64,000 bases of DNA from Perkinsus olseni (GCA_013115125.1 JABANN010000010.1:95380-159379); one strand, 5' to 3'; positions 12,279 to 22,932 are shown, numbered from the stretch's first letter. Numbers and translations are program-made. The notes: generated from the sequence alone by a model not told the origin.

Positions 12279-12925
12279 TCAACATTCGAACGCGCCCCTC
12301 AATACTTTCTCAGCTTCTTCAGGAGTTACCATCTCCTTAGCACTAGCAGGAAACTTGAGACCCAACGTATCGTTGGTGTACCGCGGGATCACATGAACAT
12401 GAACATGCGGAACCTGAGCTTGCAACGGTAGCGGAGAGACGAAAAACTCCGTAATCAGAAATCACCTCCTGTCCGGAGCACTTCCCGTTGTTTTGACAGA
12501 TGTTGAGTCCATCGGCGCCAGTGCCTAGAAGAAATAGATCTCTATCCAAGTTGCGCATCCATCAGTTCGTAGTACCTTCTTTGACCGCCTTGGCAAGCTT
12601 AGGAAGATCAGCCAGGAAGGCCGCGGCCACATCTGCGGGCATAGCGTCCATCGTGGCATACCTGAGGTGGAAGGGCTTCAATGCCAGATGTGTTGGGTGA
12701 ACACAGTACCCCTCAACCTTCGGTAGCAGCAAGGCATGACCTTCAGTCACCGGAAATGCGTCCAATATGGCGAGTGAATGCTCGGTCTCAAAAATCTTAT
12801 GGCAGGGTATCTAGTAATTGTGAACGATGGGTCTCCTCGATCACCTTCCAACCTGCATGGTGCAATACCTCGCCTCGAATAATCTTGGCAAAAATATTGT
12901 CGTGATCGTATTCTGCGCCTGACAT
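12279..12925 (-). CDS. HIT-domain protein (histidine triad nucleotide hydrolase)
   Basis: Small HIT-superfamily enzyme, expected to hydrolyse or transfer nucleoside phosphoramidate or dinucleotide substrates in the cytosol. The start MSGAEYDHDNIFAKIIRGEV gives the family's DNIFxKIIxGE opening. Four or five short exons then read IFETEHSLAILDAFPVTEGH, ALLLPKVEGY, MDAMPADVAAAFLADLPKL, GADGLNICQNNGKCSGQE and VPHVHVHVIPRY. The last contains the catalytic HVHVHV histidine triad. The stop TGA is at 12279-12281. The length, near 145 residues, suits HINT/HIT1-type proteins. Introns such as 12835ff (GTGATC...ATAAG) keep frame. A possible upstream noncoding exon near 12950-13000 exists. The catalytic triad looks intact; the exact subclass (HINT, FHIT or Hit1p-like) is undecided. 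Confidence 0.9.
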
Positions 12926-13251
12926 CTTCGTAAGAAGTCTTTGAAAACCCTTCAGAGTATAATAAGGAAGTCTGGATATTTTTCCAAACGGGAAATTTCA
13001 TTCCGCCACAGCCGACTGACTACGACACAGTAATGTCCGAATGTACACAACTCGGTATCTTGCTACTCGTTACGAAACATTTTGCTCGCTGTGCGAGCCC
13101 TGAGCAAATTGTGATAGCGGGCCGGGCTATTGTTGCTTCAGATGCTGAAGGCACAATGACTCATAAGGTGAGCTATTTTGTGGCCAGGAAGAGCTGCGTA
13201 ACAGTCTTTGTTGATATCGGAGGAAAGGGAACGGCGAAAGAAAGAATTCTA

Positions 13252-13338
13252 TGGTCGATGCAGGGCTCGAACCTGCGACCCTCGCGTTATTAGCACGATG
13301 CTCTAACCGACTCTCAGCGGGAACGAGCTAAAACGACC
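13252..13338 (-). tRNA. tRNA-Ile (AAT) with an enlarged D loop; variant or pseudogene
   Basis: On the minus strand the 3' two-thirds is a standard tRNA-Ile: anticodon arm TCGTG-CTAATAA-CGCGA with anticodon AAT, T arm GCAGGTTCGAGCCCTGC, and acceptor 3' strand ATCGACC with discriminator A. The 5' acceptor strand GGTCGTT pairs except for one T-T mismatch. The D stem AGCTC/GAGC is present. Between its 5' strand and the normal AGTCGGTTA loop sit about 12 extra bases (GTTCCCGCTGAG), giving 87 bases in all. The insert could be an ectopic D-loop intron or simply inactivating. The rest of 12926-13675 has no gene I can support, only a weak plus-strand ORF at 13033-13293. Confidence 0.7.
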
Positions 13339-13675
13339 CCTGTTATGGACCGCTCTCAAGCGGCTCGGAAGCGGCGAGCGCGCTTGCACATTAATACAAT
13401 CTCGACCGGTTAGGTTCTATCGGAGTGACCTTATATGTGAAAAGTGCCTCGATTACCTTCATTCCTACCAGTATAAGCTTACTTAGAGGCAAACGCCAAG
13501 ATTATTGAGTAAACTGACCTGCTATAACAGGAATCCATCCGAGCACGAGAGCACATGCACGCGTGCAGGTTGCGCGGTGCAACACCAGTTAGGGAGACAG
13601 ACTGCAGCGCACTGAATCACTTCGATGAGATAGATGTCCGCGAGCACTCGCGTAAAGGTAGAAGAAAGTTGAGAA

Positions 13676-14872
13676 ATGGCCAATCTTTCCCACCCTGAAG
13701 TTCGGAACGGCTCCTGGTCACCAGAGGAGATCGCCAAACATGCTAATTACGCAAAGTTACAGGGTCCGGCTACTCTCCATCGGGATATCTTCCGGGCCGG
13801 AAGTTCCGGCACACTCCATTTTGTGTTAGATACACAGATGAATCCGCCCCAAGACTTCAAGCGACAGCTACTACTCGCCCTAGCACTATTTCTTCTTCCG
13901 ACAGCGGTAGTTGGCGTCAACCGCCGATCAGCTTTCTCAGGACTCGTTCTGTCATACCTAGTCTACTTCTTCGACGGATCGGAATACAAACCGTGGAGCA
14001 AGTAAGCAGATAAGAGCGGCGTCAATGGCTCCGCGTAGCGTTTCAACAGGTTCTGGCCTGCTTTTTACAAGCTCTTCCGGTGGTCCCACACGCGGAACTT
14101 GCATAGCTTCGCCACCAATGTTCAAACCGTATTTGTGAACAAGGGGACCCTAGTCAAGCACCCAAAAGTCATCTACTCCTTGCACCCTCACGGCGTCATG
14201 TCCATGTGCCATCCTCAAGCATTCTTCAGCATTCCGCACGAGACGTGCAAGCTAGCCGCCTCAGTTTGCTTCAAGGTCCCGCTTATGAGAGAGGCCTACC
14301 TCTGGTCTGGCATGATCGATGCGGGACGCCCAACTTGCATGAAGGCCCTGGAACACGGTTTCAGCCTCACCATTGTCGTCGGGGGAACTCGCGAGCAGTT
14401 GATACCCTATTCTCCTACCCATGATACGGCTTTATGCAAGTCAAGGAAGGGCTTCATCAAGCTGGCTAGAGATGCTGGCCGAATACCCATCGTTCCGTGC
14501 TATTCCTTCGGAGAGTCCATTGCCTACGGTAAGACTCGTCGACTCTGCGGGGATGATGCTGTACTCTCAGAGACGAGCGATTTCCTATTGCCGTTCCGTC
14601 GCTGGTTGCAACGCCGAATCGGTGTGGGTTGGGCCATAGCGAAGACTTGGCGCCCGAGGCGGCTCAAAGACTTTGTTCTCGTTGTGGGAACTCCTATCGA
14701 ATGGGAGGAGGAGGACACAGTAGAAACTATTCACCGCAAGTGAGCGAGTCACCCCGCGGTTCTCGCCGACTTTCAGAGCGCATTCAGGTACATTACTGCG
14801 GTAAAAGATTTGTTCTATGAGCATCGCGGTCACTACGTTGAATACGCGGATCGAGAACTACTCATCAAGTGA
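13676..14872 (+). CDS. Diacylglycerol O-acyltransferase 2 family (DGAT2)
   Basis: ER-membrane acyltransferase making triacylglycerol from diacylglycerol and acyl-CoA. Exon 1 begins MANLSHPEVRNGSWSPEEIA and contains the hydrophobic hairpin LLLALALFLLPTAVVGV near residues 60-80. Exon 2 carries the hallmark YSLHPHGVMSM (HPHG catalytic motif), SGMIDAGRP, VVGGTREQ (the family's GGxxE-type motif), RKGFIKLARDAG and VPCYSFGE. The last exon gives RYITAVKDLFYEHRGHYVEY and the stop at 14870-14872. Introns at 14006ff and 14743ff are short GT-AG. Length of about 365 residues is normal for DGAT2. It may use another acceptor (monoacylglycerol or wax alcohol), which sequence alone does not settle. Confidence 0.92.
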
Positions 14873-15284
14873 TGCTCAACCCGCCGTGCACATTACTTTT
14901 AGATAGCGATTCTGTATCACTTCTCATCGTTTACCTGCAACGGTTGAGTTAACTTAGTTCATGGGAGACTGCATCTTAAGCCCCTCTGTCAGTCCAGAAA
15001 CTTGTTTCCCAAGGAAGTCGCATATGATGTTTGCTCATTACCAGCGACCGAACATGGGGTTCTCTTTTGTGGACCACGCAAGACATTCCAAGGTTTCTGC
15101 TTCTACGTATAACCGAAGGCATCATTCGTTCAGACCGATCGTTCGCAATACCATGTCCAATTTAGCTTGGCAACAACTCTGCCTCGTCTCACGACCCGTT
15201 TGGTCCTCGACTCTCAACTCAACATACCGCCCAGAGTAGGGTAACAACAGCGTTAGACATCATAAATTCATACAAACATGGAGC
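14873..15284. other. Convergent intergenic region
   Basis: 412 bases between the ends of DGAT2 (plus) and the GLG1-like gene (minus). There is a weak plus ORF at 14961-15239 with no recognisable features. I see no RNA gene or repeat here. Confidence 0.5.
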
Positions 15285-16948
15285 TCACTCAGCCGCCGCA
15301 CCATAAGAGCCAGAATTTGCTGGCGGGTCCTCGTCAAACTCGAACCCGTCCCATTCGTTCGACACGCCCCCGGACCTGCGATCGCTTTTCCCGAATAACG
15401 AAGAGTTTCCTGAAACGAACCACATATGCTCTACCTAAGGCCGCGGGTTTAAATCTCACCGAAGGCTGTTCTCAGTTTTGTTGCACCATGACCAAGCGTA
15501 GCCCCAGGAGAAGTCAAAAAGCGTCCTGCAGCCACGGCTGGCCCCTCTTCCCAAGCCACCACTCCCAAGAGCACTGCTGTAATCAAAACAATCATCAAGG
15601 AGAATGTACCCAGCAGGGAGGGGGAGTTCGTAGTCGGCACAGTCATCGATCCGCGGACTAAGATCAGACCAGGTTGCTGACTGGTCCGGTAGGCGCCTGC
15701 TCACCTCGCGGTAAGACGGAGTGCTGATCACCCTTCATTACGGTGGCAACCTACAGGGACAAGCTTCGACAAAGGGGGCGCTCCTGAGTACATCACCCCC
15801 TTGCTGTTCTTAGCTAGGTCGATAACGACCCTTGTTGCTCGGACTGACTCGCGACATAGCGATCCCATCTCTTTGCCCTTTTCCACTTGCTCAGATAAGC
15901 ACGCCAGCACTCCCCTGACAAGACAGTATCGTACTTGTCGACGTGCGCAAACTTCATACCGCTCCATGGTGTCTTCTGTCCCACAATATTGGGATATTGA
16001 TACCGCACACACGAAGGGGAGTGATTTCTCGACCGATTTCACACAGCTTTTCGAGACTTCCTGCGCCCGGAGGCCCAAGCAGTGCAACCTGCGACAAGAT
16101 CCCGCAACCATCCGCTAGATTTATTCGCCAACCTCGATTTCTGCATCCCCACAGTGATATCACTCTTGCCCACACTCGGTTCCTTGGGACATAGCTGAGC
16201 CACGTCTTTCTCGCAGGGGTCGTCCAAAGGAGGACCGTTCTTCATGATGAGCTTCTTAAAGAAATGCGGCTCGTCTCCACCAAATGGCTGAATAAAGTTC
16301 GAGTTTGGATTGTACATAATGCCTTATGCAGTGGACTGGGCAAGTGCCAAATTAGACGCCGGTCCTTTTTTCTTATCATTGAAGTTAATCCCTAGCAGAT
16401 TCCAACGTTTTTCGCCGAAAAACTCAGTACGGCGCTCCGTCATATCCTAGGATGCTGATCAACCGCAGTATTCTACTTTACAGTTCACGATTCTCGATTA
16501 CGGTCTGAGAGCGATGCGAACGGTAGTATTCAACACTACACGAAGTATTCCGACGCGCAACACCCTGGAGCCCAGACCAGTCTCACCGATGGATTGGCCC
16601 CCTGTCCCAGATCGTCGAGTATATGACTGAGTAAAGAGTCCATAATCCCGTCCCCTGGCCCCATTGAACCATGCACAGGGAACAACTTGTTGATGTCGTC
16701 GAGAGGGATAGGAGGAGACGACAGGGGCTGATGCGGATGACCATCCATTGACGAGGGTCCACCACCGCCAAGGATGTCTCCCAGGGGTATGAACTGATAC
16801 AAGAGTGGATCTACTTCTCGACAGCAAAGCGTAGTCGCACGGCCGCCCCATCTTCTATTACCCTCACGTGTACTCCTCTCCCCGCCGCTTGAGCCAACAA
16901 GAAAAGAGCCGCCAGACTTGAGATAGGAGAGCCCCTCGGATGAAGCAT
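15285..16948 (-). CDS. GLG1-like cysteine-rich repeat type I membrane protein
   Basis: Likely a Golgi/secretory-pathway membrane protein. A candidate start at 16948 reads MLHPRGSPISSLAALFLLAQ, a good signal peptide, but I could not fully resolve its join to the next exon, which includes HPHQPLSSPPIPLDDINKLF. The luminal part shows spaced cysteines of the GLG1 (Cys-rich Golgi repeat) kind: DPCEKDVAQLCP, then CVKSVEKSLPFVCAVSISQY, then YCLVRGVLACLSEQVEKGKE and SLCRESV. After an intron comes a hydrophobic span, LLGTFSLMIVLITAVLLGVV (TM). A short cytoplasmic tail with the acidic stretch EWDGFEFDEDPP follows, ending at TGA 15285-15287. Metazoan GLG1 has about 16 repeats; only about two are seen here. 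The assignment rests on cysteine spacing and topology, so it is moderate. Confidence 0.55.
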
Positions 16949-17091
16949 TTAGTAGCAACAAAGTCCTACCAGAGCCGATTCCAAAGAGGATGCGACCGCA
17001 CGCTCCACGATCCGTCACGAGGATGGTGAAGTTCTCCGGTACGAAGGCTCCTTGGCGACCACCGGCGACCACATTTGACCGGTAATAGAAA

Positions 17092-17165
17092 GGTAGTTTC
17101 CTTTGAAACTACCCTTGAAAGGAATTGAAACCTTTTGAGCCCGTAATAGACCACTGGTCTATTAC
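17092..17165. repeat. Run of three adjacent hairpins
   Basis: There are three inverted repeats in 74 bases. 17092-17113 has a 9-bp stem GGTAGTTTC/GAAACTACC with a 4-base loop. 17114-17139 has an imperfect 9-bp stem (7 of 9 pairs). 17143-17165 has a perfect 10-bp stem GTAATAGACC/GGTCTATTAC with a 3-base loop. The block lies upstream of the minus-strand GLG1-like gene and about 570 bases before the FUSC-like start. Confidence 0.85.
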
Positions 17166-17736
17166 GTGAAAACTCCTCCAGTTCTCCGGCCGGCTACATA
17201 AAAAATATGATAATTTCATGACAAAGAAGTGGAAAAATGTGTTTCTCCCTCGAAGAGATAGAAGGGAAATACCACCAAGACCTGGGGATATGTTAGAGGT
17301 AACATGTTGACGATCACGCGTACGTTCCTCGCGTGCAATCGATATCGCGTGGTCGTCAATACGTCCGGAAAAAGAGCTTGCACGGGGAATCGAACCTGTG
17401 CCGCCCGAGAGGAAGCGAAGTTGTAGCGATGCTCAGCGCACCCGTTGAGGCATTATATGAGCCTCGTGAAATGGAATTCGCCTGGTTTTACCGGGCATCC
17501 CGTAAGAAATGAAGCCGTAGGCTATCAGCTGGTGAGAATGCGTAGGGTCTGGCGTCGCACTGCTTTGATCCTTTCTTAGCTCTGTCCTTGTGTCGTGATG
17601 ACGCTTCCGTCAGCTGTAATGACTCGGGACCCAAATTTTGGGTGAGATTCTCTCGTGGGAGGATCTGCTCAGTAGGGGAGGTTAATCCGGTACACCGTCA
17701 GTCGTTGTCTTTTACGAAGCTCGACCTGATTCCCGC

Positions 17737-20403
17737 ATGTCGCTGCCTAAGGAGCCTTCCTCGGTTTCAACCTATGCGCTGGCAAGTGCTTTATTCACAA
17801 CTGCATGCGTGGCATTTGCCACCATACCCTGCTATGCTTACCACTTGACGGACCCCGTGCTTATACCCAGACTGGTAATACGCAGTACTTGCCTCCCTCG
17901 AGTCTTGCTGTTGATTGTATCGATTGGCGCATCAATGTCGCAAACGCGAATACAAGTCCGTGCCTATTACTTTTTCTTCAGATGGTCGGAGCCGTGGTCT
18001 CCCAGGGAGCTATGATGGACATTCGCGGCGCATCGATGTTCGGCCTCAAAGGCGTGATCTCCCTCACCCTTGCTTTCGGTATCGGCGAGGCTATGTACCA
18101 GATTGTCTTGGCTGTTTGCAAGTGCCTGAATGCTGAATATTCTCGTATTTGGGCGACGGTTGTTACCTACCCTTTCAGTCTCCTCTTCGCTCTGGGGACG
18201 CCAACAGTATACCTACGTCTTTGTATTTCGAGAAAGCTGCGCCGGAGACCCTCGTGGCTTACGTCATGGCTATCTATGCCTTCTGCATCCCCCTCGTGCT
18301 GTTGGGCATTCTCAAGTTCACCGGTTTGCTTGTATCCTCTGGACCACCTGCCATGGTCAGGTTTGCTCATGAAGCTGCTAGATTCAACGGAGTCTTGACT
18401 GACTACTTTGTCAGCGGCGGTACTCATAAAGAACTATTGGATGCTGCCGAGAAACGGTTCAATGGGATTTGTATAGCCATCGCTAAAAGCTCTCTCCCTC
18501 CAGATGTTGCCAACACCCTATTCCACATGTCGGGAGAGCTATTCGCTTTCCATGAGAGTCTGACTGAAATGGGAGACTTCGAGCCCGCTATCGTTGAGCA
18601 AATGTGGAAGCCCATTGCCGGTGATCTCCTGGAGCTCAGAACTGACGTTGATTTGGTGCTGCGACAGACAGCTGAAGGCGACACTTCCGACGATGGCAAA
18701 CTCTCTCAGAAGCTCAGAGACTGCGAGGGAAGCTTGCTGAGCTCTTTGGACGATATCGGGATGGTGGTTGCGAGATGTGGCAAAGAGAATGGTCCGTCGA
18801 CTTTCGATCGAAGTTATCCGCTTCCACTATGCTTTGGGCTCCTTGGTCTACTTCGCCTACCTTGTAGAAAAGTACAGAGAAGTCACCAAAGAGGCTCAGA
18901 AAACACGCGAAGGGGACAGCGAGGTGAGTTTTAAGGTTTCTTCGATCTTGACGGCGCCCGTTTCATCGAATGACAGAGATCTACTGACCGTGCTGCATAC
19001 TGTTTCCCTTCTAGGTCCACCATTACTTGCGTCCTATCACTGGTTTTGCTCATGCTGTAGCGGCTTGGTGGAAGAAGCCCCTGTTTGCCGATCTTGAGGG
19101 CAAGGCTGATCTGTGCCGTCGTTTAAGGTTCCCAGTCCGTTACAGTATCGCTCTCTTCTGTGTAGTACTACCCTTATCAGCATGGGCCAAGTACAGTGTG
19201 AACGTGAGGATGCATTGCTTCTGGTCTGTCGTACCTATCTACATGTGTTTCCTACCTACTCCTGGCGCCTCTCTCCTCAAGGGAACCCGTCGTGCGGCCG
19301 GCACCGTACTGGGAGCTGCCTGCGCGCTCATTTGCATCGCTGCGAATCCTCTTGACAAGGCCGCTTTGCTGCTGGAGCTACTCATTTTCAGCTTCCTGGG
19401 TCGCCTGGCGCGCGTGGCTGTGCCCTGGATCGACTATGCTGGCTTTGTTTTCCCCTTAACGTTTACTGTGGTTGGCTTTGGTTCCCTCTTGATACCTGGA
19501 TCGCTGGGCTTCATGCTCTACAACGCTTGTTGGCGTATTGTCTTTACTTTGAGTGGGATACTAATCGCCATGACTGGCAGTATCCTAGCCTTCCCCGAGT
19601 TCGCCTGTGATAAGCTTCGTCGTGCTTCCGGAAGAGTTCTTAAGGAAGTTGCAGACCAAGTCGAGCACCAGCTCAAACTCGTCGCCTCGTGCCAGCCCGG
19701 TGATGCCGTGCTGGTCACGGAAGAGGAGCTCACCAGTGGTGTGAAGGATCTTGGCTTGAAGGTTTACCAGTCCATCGCCCAGAGAGAGGCCCTTATGAGT
19801 GATGCCAGGGCCGAGATAGCGGTATTCAGCCCATTCACGAAACTGCTGGATATGAACCGTCGAGTCATGCTGGAACAAGAGCTCATTACCGAGTTGTTGC
19901 GAAATGCTCTGGTGCTGAGTAGCTCTCTGAGGTCTGCTGCGCCCTTCCTATCAGACCCAGCGGCAAGGAGAGCCTTGACCCCCCTTTTGAAGGCGGTAGA
20001 GGGCCTTCAGAAAGCTATGACCCAATCTGCCAAGGCGATTTCGGAAGAAATCTGTGAAGATGAAAAGATGTGCATTCAGCCCGTTGTCGATAACGTCAAC
20101 GTTCGCTTGCAACAATGCACTGATGTGATGGTGGAAGTGCGCAACAATTATCTCGCTGATATCCTGGATGGCCAAGGTGATCTACGTAAACTGAAGAGGG
20201 AGAGTGGATTCAGGATTTATCATACCATATATGCTCTGACAGCCTTCGCTGAGAAGTGGAACACTCTGGAGCGTGGTCTTCTTGGTCGACAGATGGCTGG
20301 GGATGACTTGGCAGACGAGGTAGAACTGGACCAGATCCAGGCCACGAACCCTTCTCGAAGAGATTCTCTGAACTTGAGAAAGAACAAGTCAGCTCCTATG
20401 TAA
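17737..20403 (+). CDS. FUSC/aromatic-acid-exporter-like membrane protein
   Basis: Multi-exon gene of roughly 800 residues with two membrane blocks. The start is MSLPKEPSSVSTYALASALF. The N-terminal block includes LLFALGTPT and LVAYVMAIYAFCIPLVLLGI. Then comes a soluble helical stretch (for example FNGVLTDYFVSGGTHKELLD). The long last exon (19020-20403) holds the second block: RYSIALFCVVLPLSAW, FWSVVPIYMCFLPTPGASLL, KGTRRAAGTVLGAACALICI and AGFVFPLTFTVVGFGSLLIP. This pattern (W-x-V/I...P..G....G..R..GT..G) is that of FUSC_2 / ArAE-type transporters, also seen in yeast and plant malate channels. The C-terminal 200 residues are helical and probably cytosolic. Several introns look extremely short (22-26 bases), though longer alternatives fit some of them. 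Substrate unknown. Confidence 0.7.
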
Positions 20404-21040
20404 GGTTAGCCAGCGCAGTCGAGTCATTCGCCGCTCGCACTCGGTTTTGTACTCTTTGAGTCGAAGTGTAGAGCGGAGCACTCAGTTCCTCAGTAAATAC
20501 CACTCTGCTGCCGCCGTTCAATTCTAGCGTTGCAGCGAAAAACTCTTGAATTCGAACTCTTCACTGTTGCGTACGTTTAGTGTTACCACTTCATTCATAG
20601 GGTTTCTCTACTAACGTTGATCATTTTTGTGTATTGCTAAGTGGGGAGGGACAAGGTTGGCGCGCGCGGACGGTGTTGAGAGGCAGCCGGTTGATACGCG
20701 CTTCGAAAGCCGGCGGCCTTAGGCCGCGACGGTTCAGAACAAGTACACGATCGTTCCCTATTCAATTACCCTACATCATGGCCGCATTGCATCATATGGA
20801 ATTCGGCTCGCACTGGTCCGTTTATAAACTCTCCTTCATATTCTGACTTGTCCATTGGGGGGACCACGCAGCGTGGTTCGCGACATGAAGTGGAGAGCAT
20901 CCGTTAGATATGTGTTGAGGATGAATGCCGAAGCAAGTTCTCGTGAACTGAACAAGACTAATCACGTTTGGTTGGTGAGACCTTAGATAAAGTTTGGCGA
21001 AAACTAGCCGCTTGAGAAACGAGTCGTTTGAGCTATCAAA
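20404..21040. other. Convergent intergenic region, no gene seen
   Basis: 637 bases between the FUSC-like stop and the end of the next minus-strand ORF. Only short, unconvincing ORFs are present, and I see no tRNA or long repeat. It presumably contains both 3' UTRs. Confidence 0.5.
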
Positions 21041-22249
21041 TTAAGCATATTGGTGACTGGAAACAGGATCATTAGTAACTGAATCTGATTCGGTGTCCGA
21101 CTCATCGTCAGTCGAAGGCGGCACCACGTCAGCATCATCCAACTCTTCGGGCCCATCCCAGGCGAACTCGAACCGCATGCCTTTGATAGCCACCTCATTG
21201 TGCTTCAGAGAAGACACGGCCACAATACCTCCCTGTTGAGTGATGAAAATTTGCTCAACGTCCATGTTCATGGGCTTCGAGATAACTATGCGCTGCTCAT
21301 GCTCACTCAGCTGTAGGACTTCGAAGCGCAGCATACCCTCAGCAGCACTGGTACTACACACCATTGACGATGAGAGAAGGGCTATCGGCCCAGATATCGC
21401 GAGAGGTAGCTGCACAATAGATGGCAGCTCGTTGGAGGGAATAAACACTCTGAGGATTTCCTCTTCGAAACAGAAAGTCAAGCACAATCTGCCAGAGGTT
21501 CGCTCGCGACTCACGAAGAAATCTCCAAACCGTTCAAGCGAGGTCTCGTTCGCACGAGATTGCCATACAAGATTGATAGAGGCTTCAAAACTGTCGTCCA
21601 CGAAGCCGACACTCCAAACATATAGTCTGCCATTAGCCCAACCTGCAACGAAGACTCTTGCGTCAAACCACCGTAAGTGAGCGTGATCAATATCAACGGT
21701 GCAGCTCCCCGCTAAATTGATCGTCGCTTGGAAATACGGAACGTCAATGCCCTCGCAAGCGAGCCATTTACCAGTTGGATCGAAGGCAAAGACTCTCCGC
21801 GAATCGTCGTCGAAGTCAAAACACTCGTACAAGTGGCAATCAGGTGACCTCAAAACGCGGCCGAAGCCAGCGCCCGTCCGAGCGTTGTTGAAGCAGAACA
21901 TGCTACCGTATGGCTGGGCTACAATAACGCCTATGCAGTCGCCACCGAGGAAAGCGTACTGTACCCGGTGAGAGCCAGCATATGCAGGGCGTTCCAAGTT
22001 GGATATTAGGGCTCGACGCCATGGCCAGGCATACCGCACCACGTCGGCTGCGAGGTACTGGAAAGACCCCTCGACACCCCGGTCCTTGTAAAGTCGGCCA
22101 AGCAGAGCGATATAGAGTGACATATCCCAAAGCCGCTCCGTAGTAGTAAGCCTCGCCATATTAAATCGAAACAGAGGCTTGTAGACAGCGAGGGCAACTG
22201 ACTTGGCCCGAACCACGGAAGATGTCACCGGGAGCGTCGAACCGAGCAT
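21041..22249 (-). CDS. Uncharacterised protein, uninterrupted ORF of about 400 residues
   Basis: An open frame with no visible intron, ending at 21041. The frame stays open to 22321 without an ATG there. The first ATG is at 22249 (MLGSTLPVTSS); a later candidate is 22159 (MARLTTTERLWDMSLYIALL). The middle shows beta-rich, propeller-like segments such as RRVFAFDPTGKWLACEGIDV and FVAGWANGRLYVWSV, which look like degenerate WD-type strands. The C-terminus is acidic (DDESDTESDS). I do not recognise a family. The style (about 400 residues, intronless, beta-rich) resembles the ORF at 25430-26497, but I see no clear residue-level match. Its length makes it unlikely to be chance. Confidence 0.65.
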   Translation of the reverse strand: MLGSTLPVTSSVVRAKSVALAVYKPLFRFNMARLTTTERLWDMSLYIALLGRLYKDRGVEGSFQYLAADVVRYAWPWRRALISNLERPAYAGSHRVQYAFLGGDCIGVIVAQPYGSMFCFNNARTGAGFGRVLRSPDCHLYECFDFDDDSRRVFAFDPTGKWLACEGIDVPYFQATINLAGSCTVDIDHAHLRWFDARVFVAGWANGRLYVWSVGFVDDSFEASINLVWQSRANETSLERFGDFFVSRERTSGRLCLTFCFEEEILRVFIPSNELPSIVQLPLAISGPIALLSSSMVCSTSAAEGMLRFEVLQLSEHEQRIVISKPMNMDVEQIFITQQGGIVAVSSLKHNEVAIKGMRFEFAWDGPEELDDADVVPPSTDDESDTESDSVTNDPVSSHQYA

Positions 22250-22932
22250 GCCACGAAGCCACAGGTTGCCAGACACAATCACAAATCCGATTCGCGGAAA
22301 CTCCAACCAAAAACATGTCAAAGCAAGCGCAGCACTCAGTGACGGGGTTTGACGATGTCTTGTGTCTTAGGTAGGCCAGGGGATTGCCCAACCCACCTTC
22401 CGCCCGCTGTCCTTCGGATTCCCTTGAAGCCCGATTGCGTATCAGTTGGGAAAAGCCAGTGACTAACGTTGGTGTAGTAATGTGGTCGGCCTCTGGGCTG
22501 CAGTCGGGAACTGAACAGAGCCACGGCAGCTGAGTTCGAGTACTACTGAAAACAACGACCAAGGTGAGGCCCACCTTGTATCCTCTCCCGTGTCCGGCGG
22601 CGTCCCAGTCTTTTTCCGAACCATCAACGGTGGTGGTATGTTGACCTTCTGCGACCTCCACACCCACGGCATGATGTTAGCACGCCAGTGATCCGCCCGG
22701 TTACGAATAACGCCAGAATATTTCTTGAACTTGTATCTGAGACCTCCTCAAGTCCGAAAAGGTACGGATGGAGGCACTCCGTCCCCGCTAAGCACACTTA
22801 TCGCGTTTTCTGGTAAGATTGAGTTCGTGCATGTCGTGCATCATCATGAGTCGCCTGACAAGCTTCCCTTGATGCACCGCTGCTGGCTCCACTTGCTTGT
22901 CGGGGAAGGTTCGCTCGGCAACCTACGAGTAG
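22250..22932. other. Region without a supported gene
   Basis: This stretch contains overlapping minus-strand ORFs (22161-22667, 22463-22672) of low-complexity composition that I cannot link to either neighbour. They could be an upstream exon of the preceding gene or 3' UTR of the macro gene. No RNA gene is seen. Confidence 0.4.

Noticed and set aside
13033-13293. Plus-strand 86-codon ORF upstream of tRNA-Ile
   Set aside because: No recognisable features. It runs into the tRNA gene, so it is probably chance or 5' UTR of a neighbouring transcript.
15278-15661. Plus-strand 127-codon ORF
   Set aside because: It is antisense to the GLG1-like C-terminal exons, which have a membrane span, acidic tail and valid splice sites. 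Its His/Arg/Ser-rich content is typical of a shadow frame.
16039-16175. Minus-strand VALLGPPGAG as a Walker A ATPase
   Set aside because: The sequence continues SLEKLCE without the GKS/T. The alternative frame gives the cysteine pattern of the GLG1-like gene, which extends through flanking exons.
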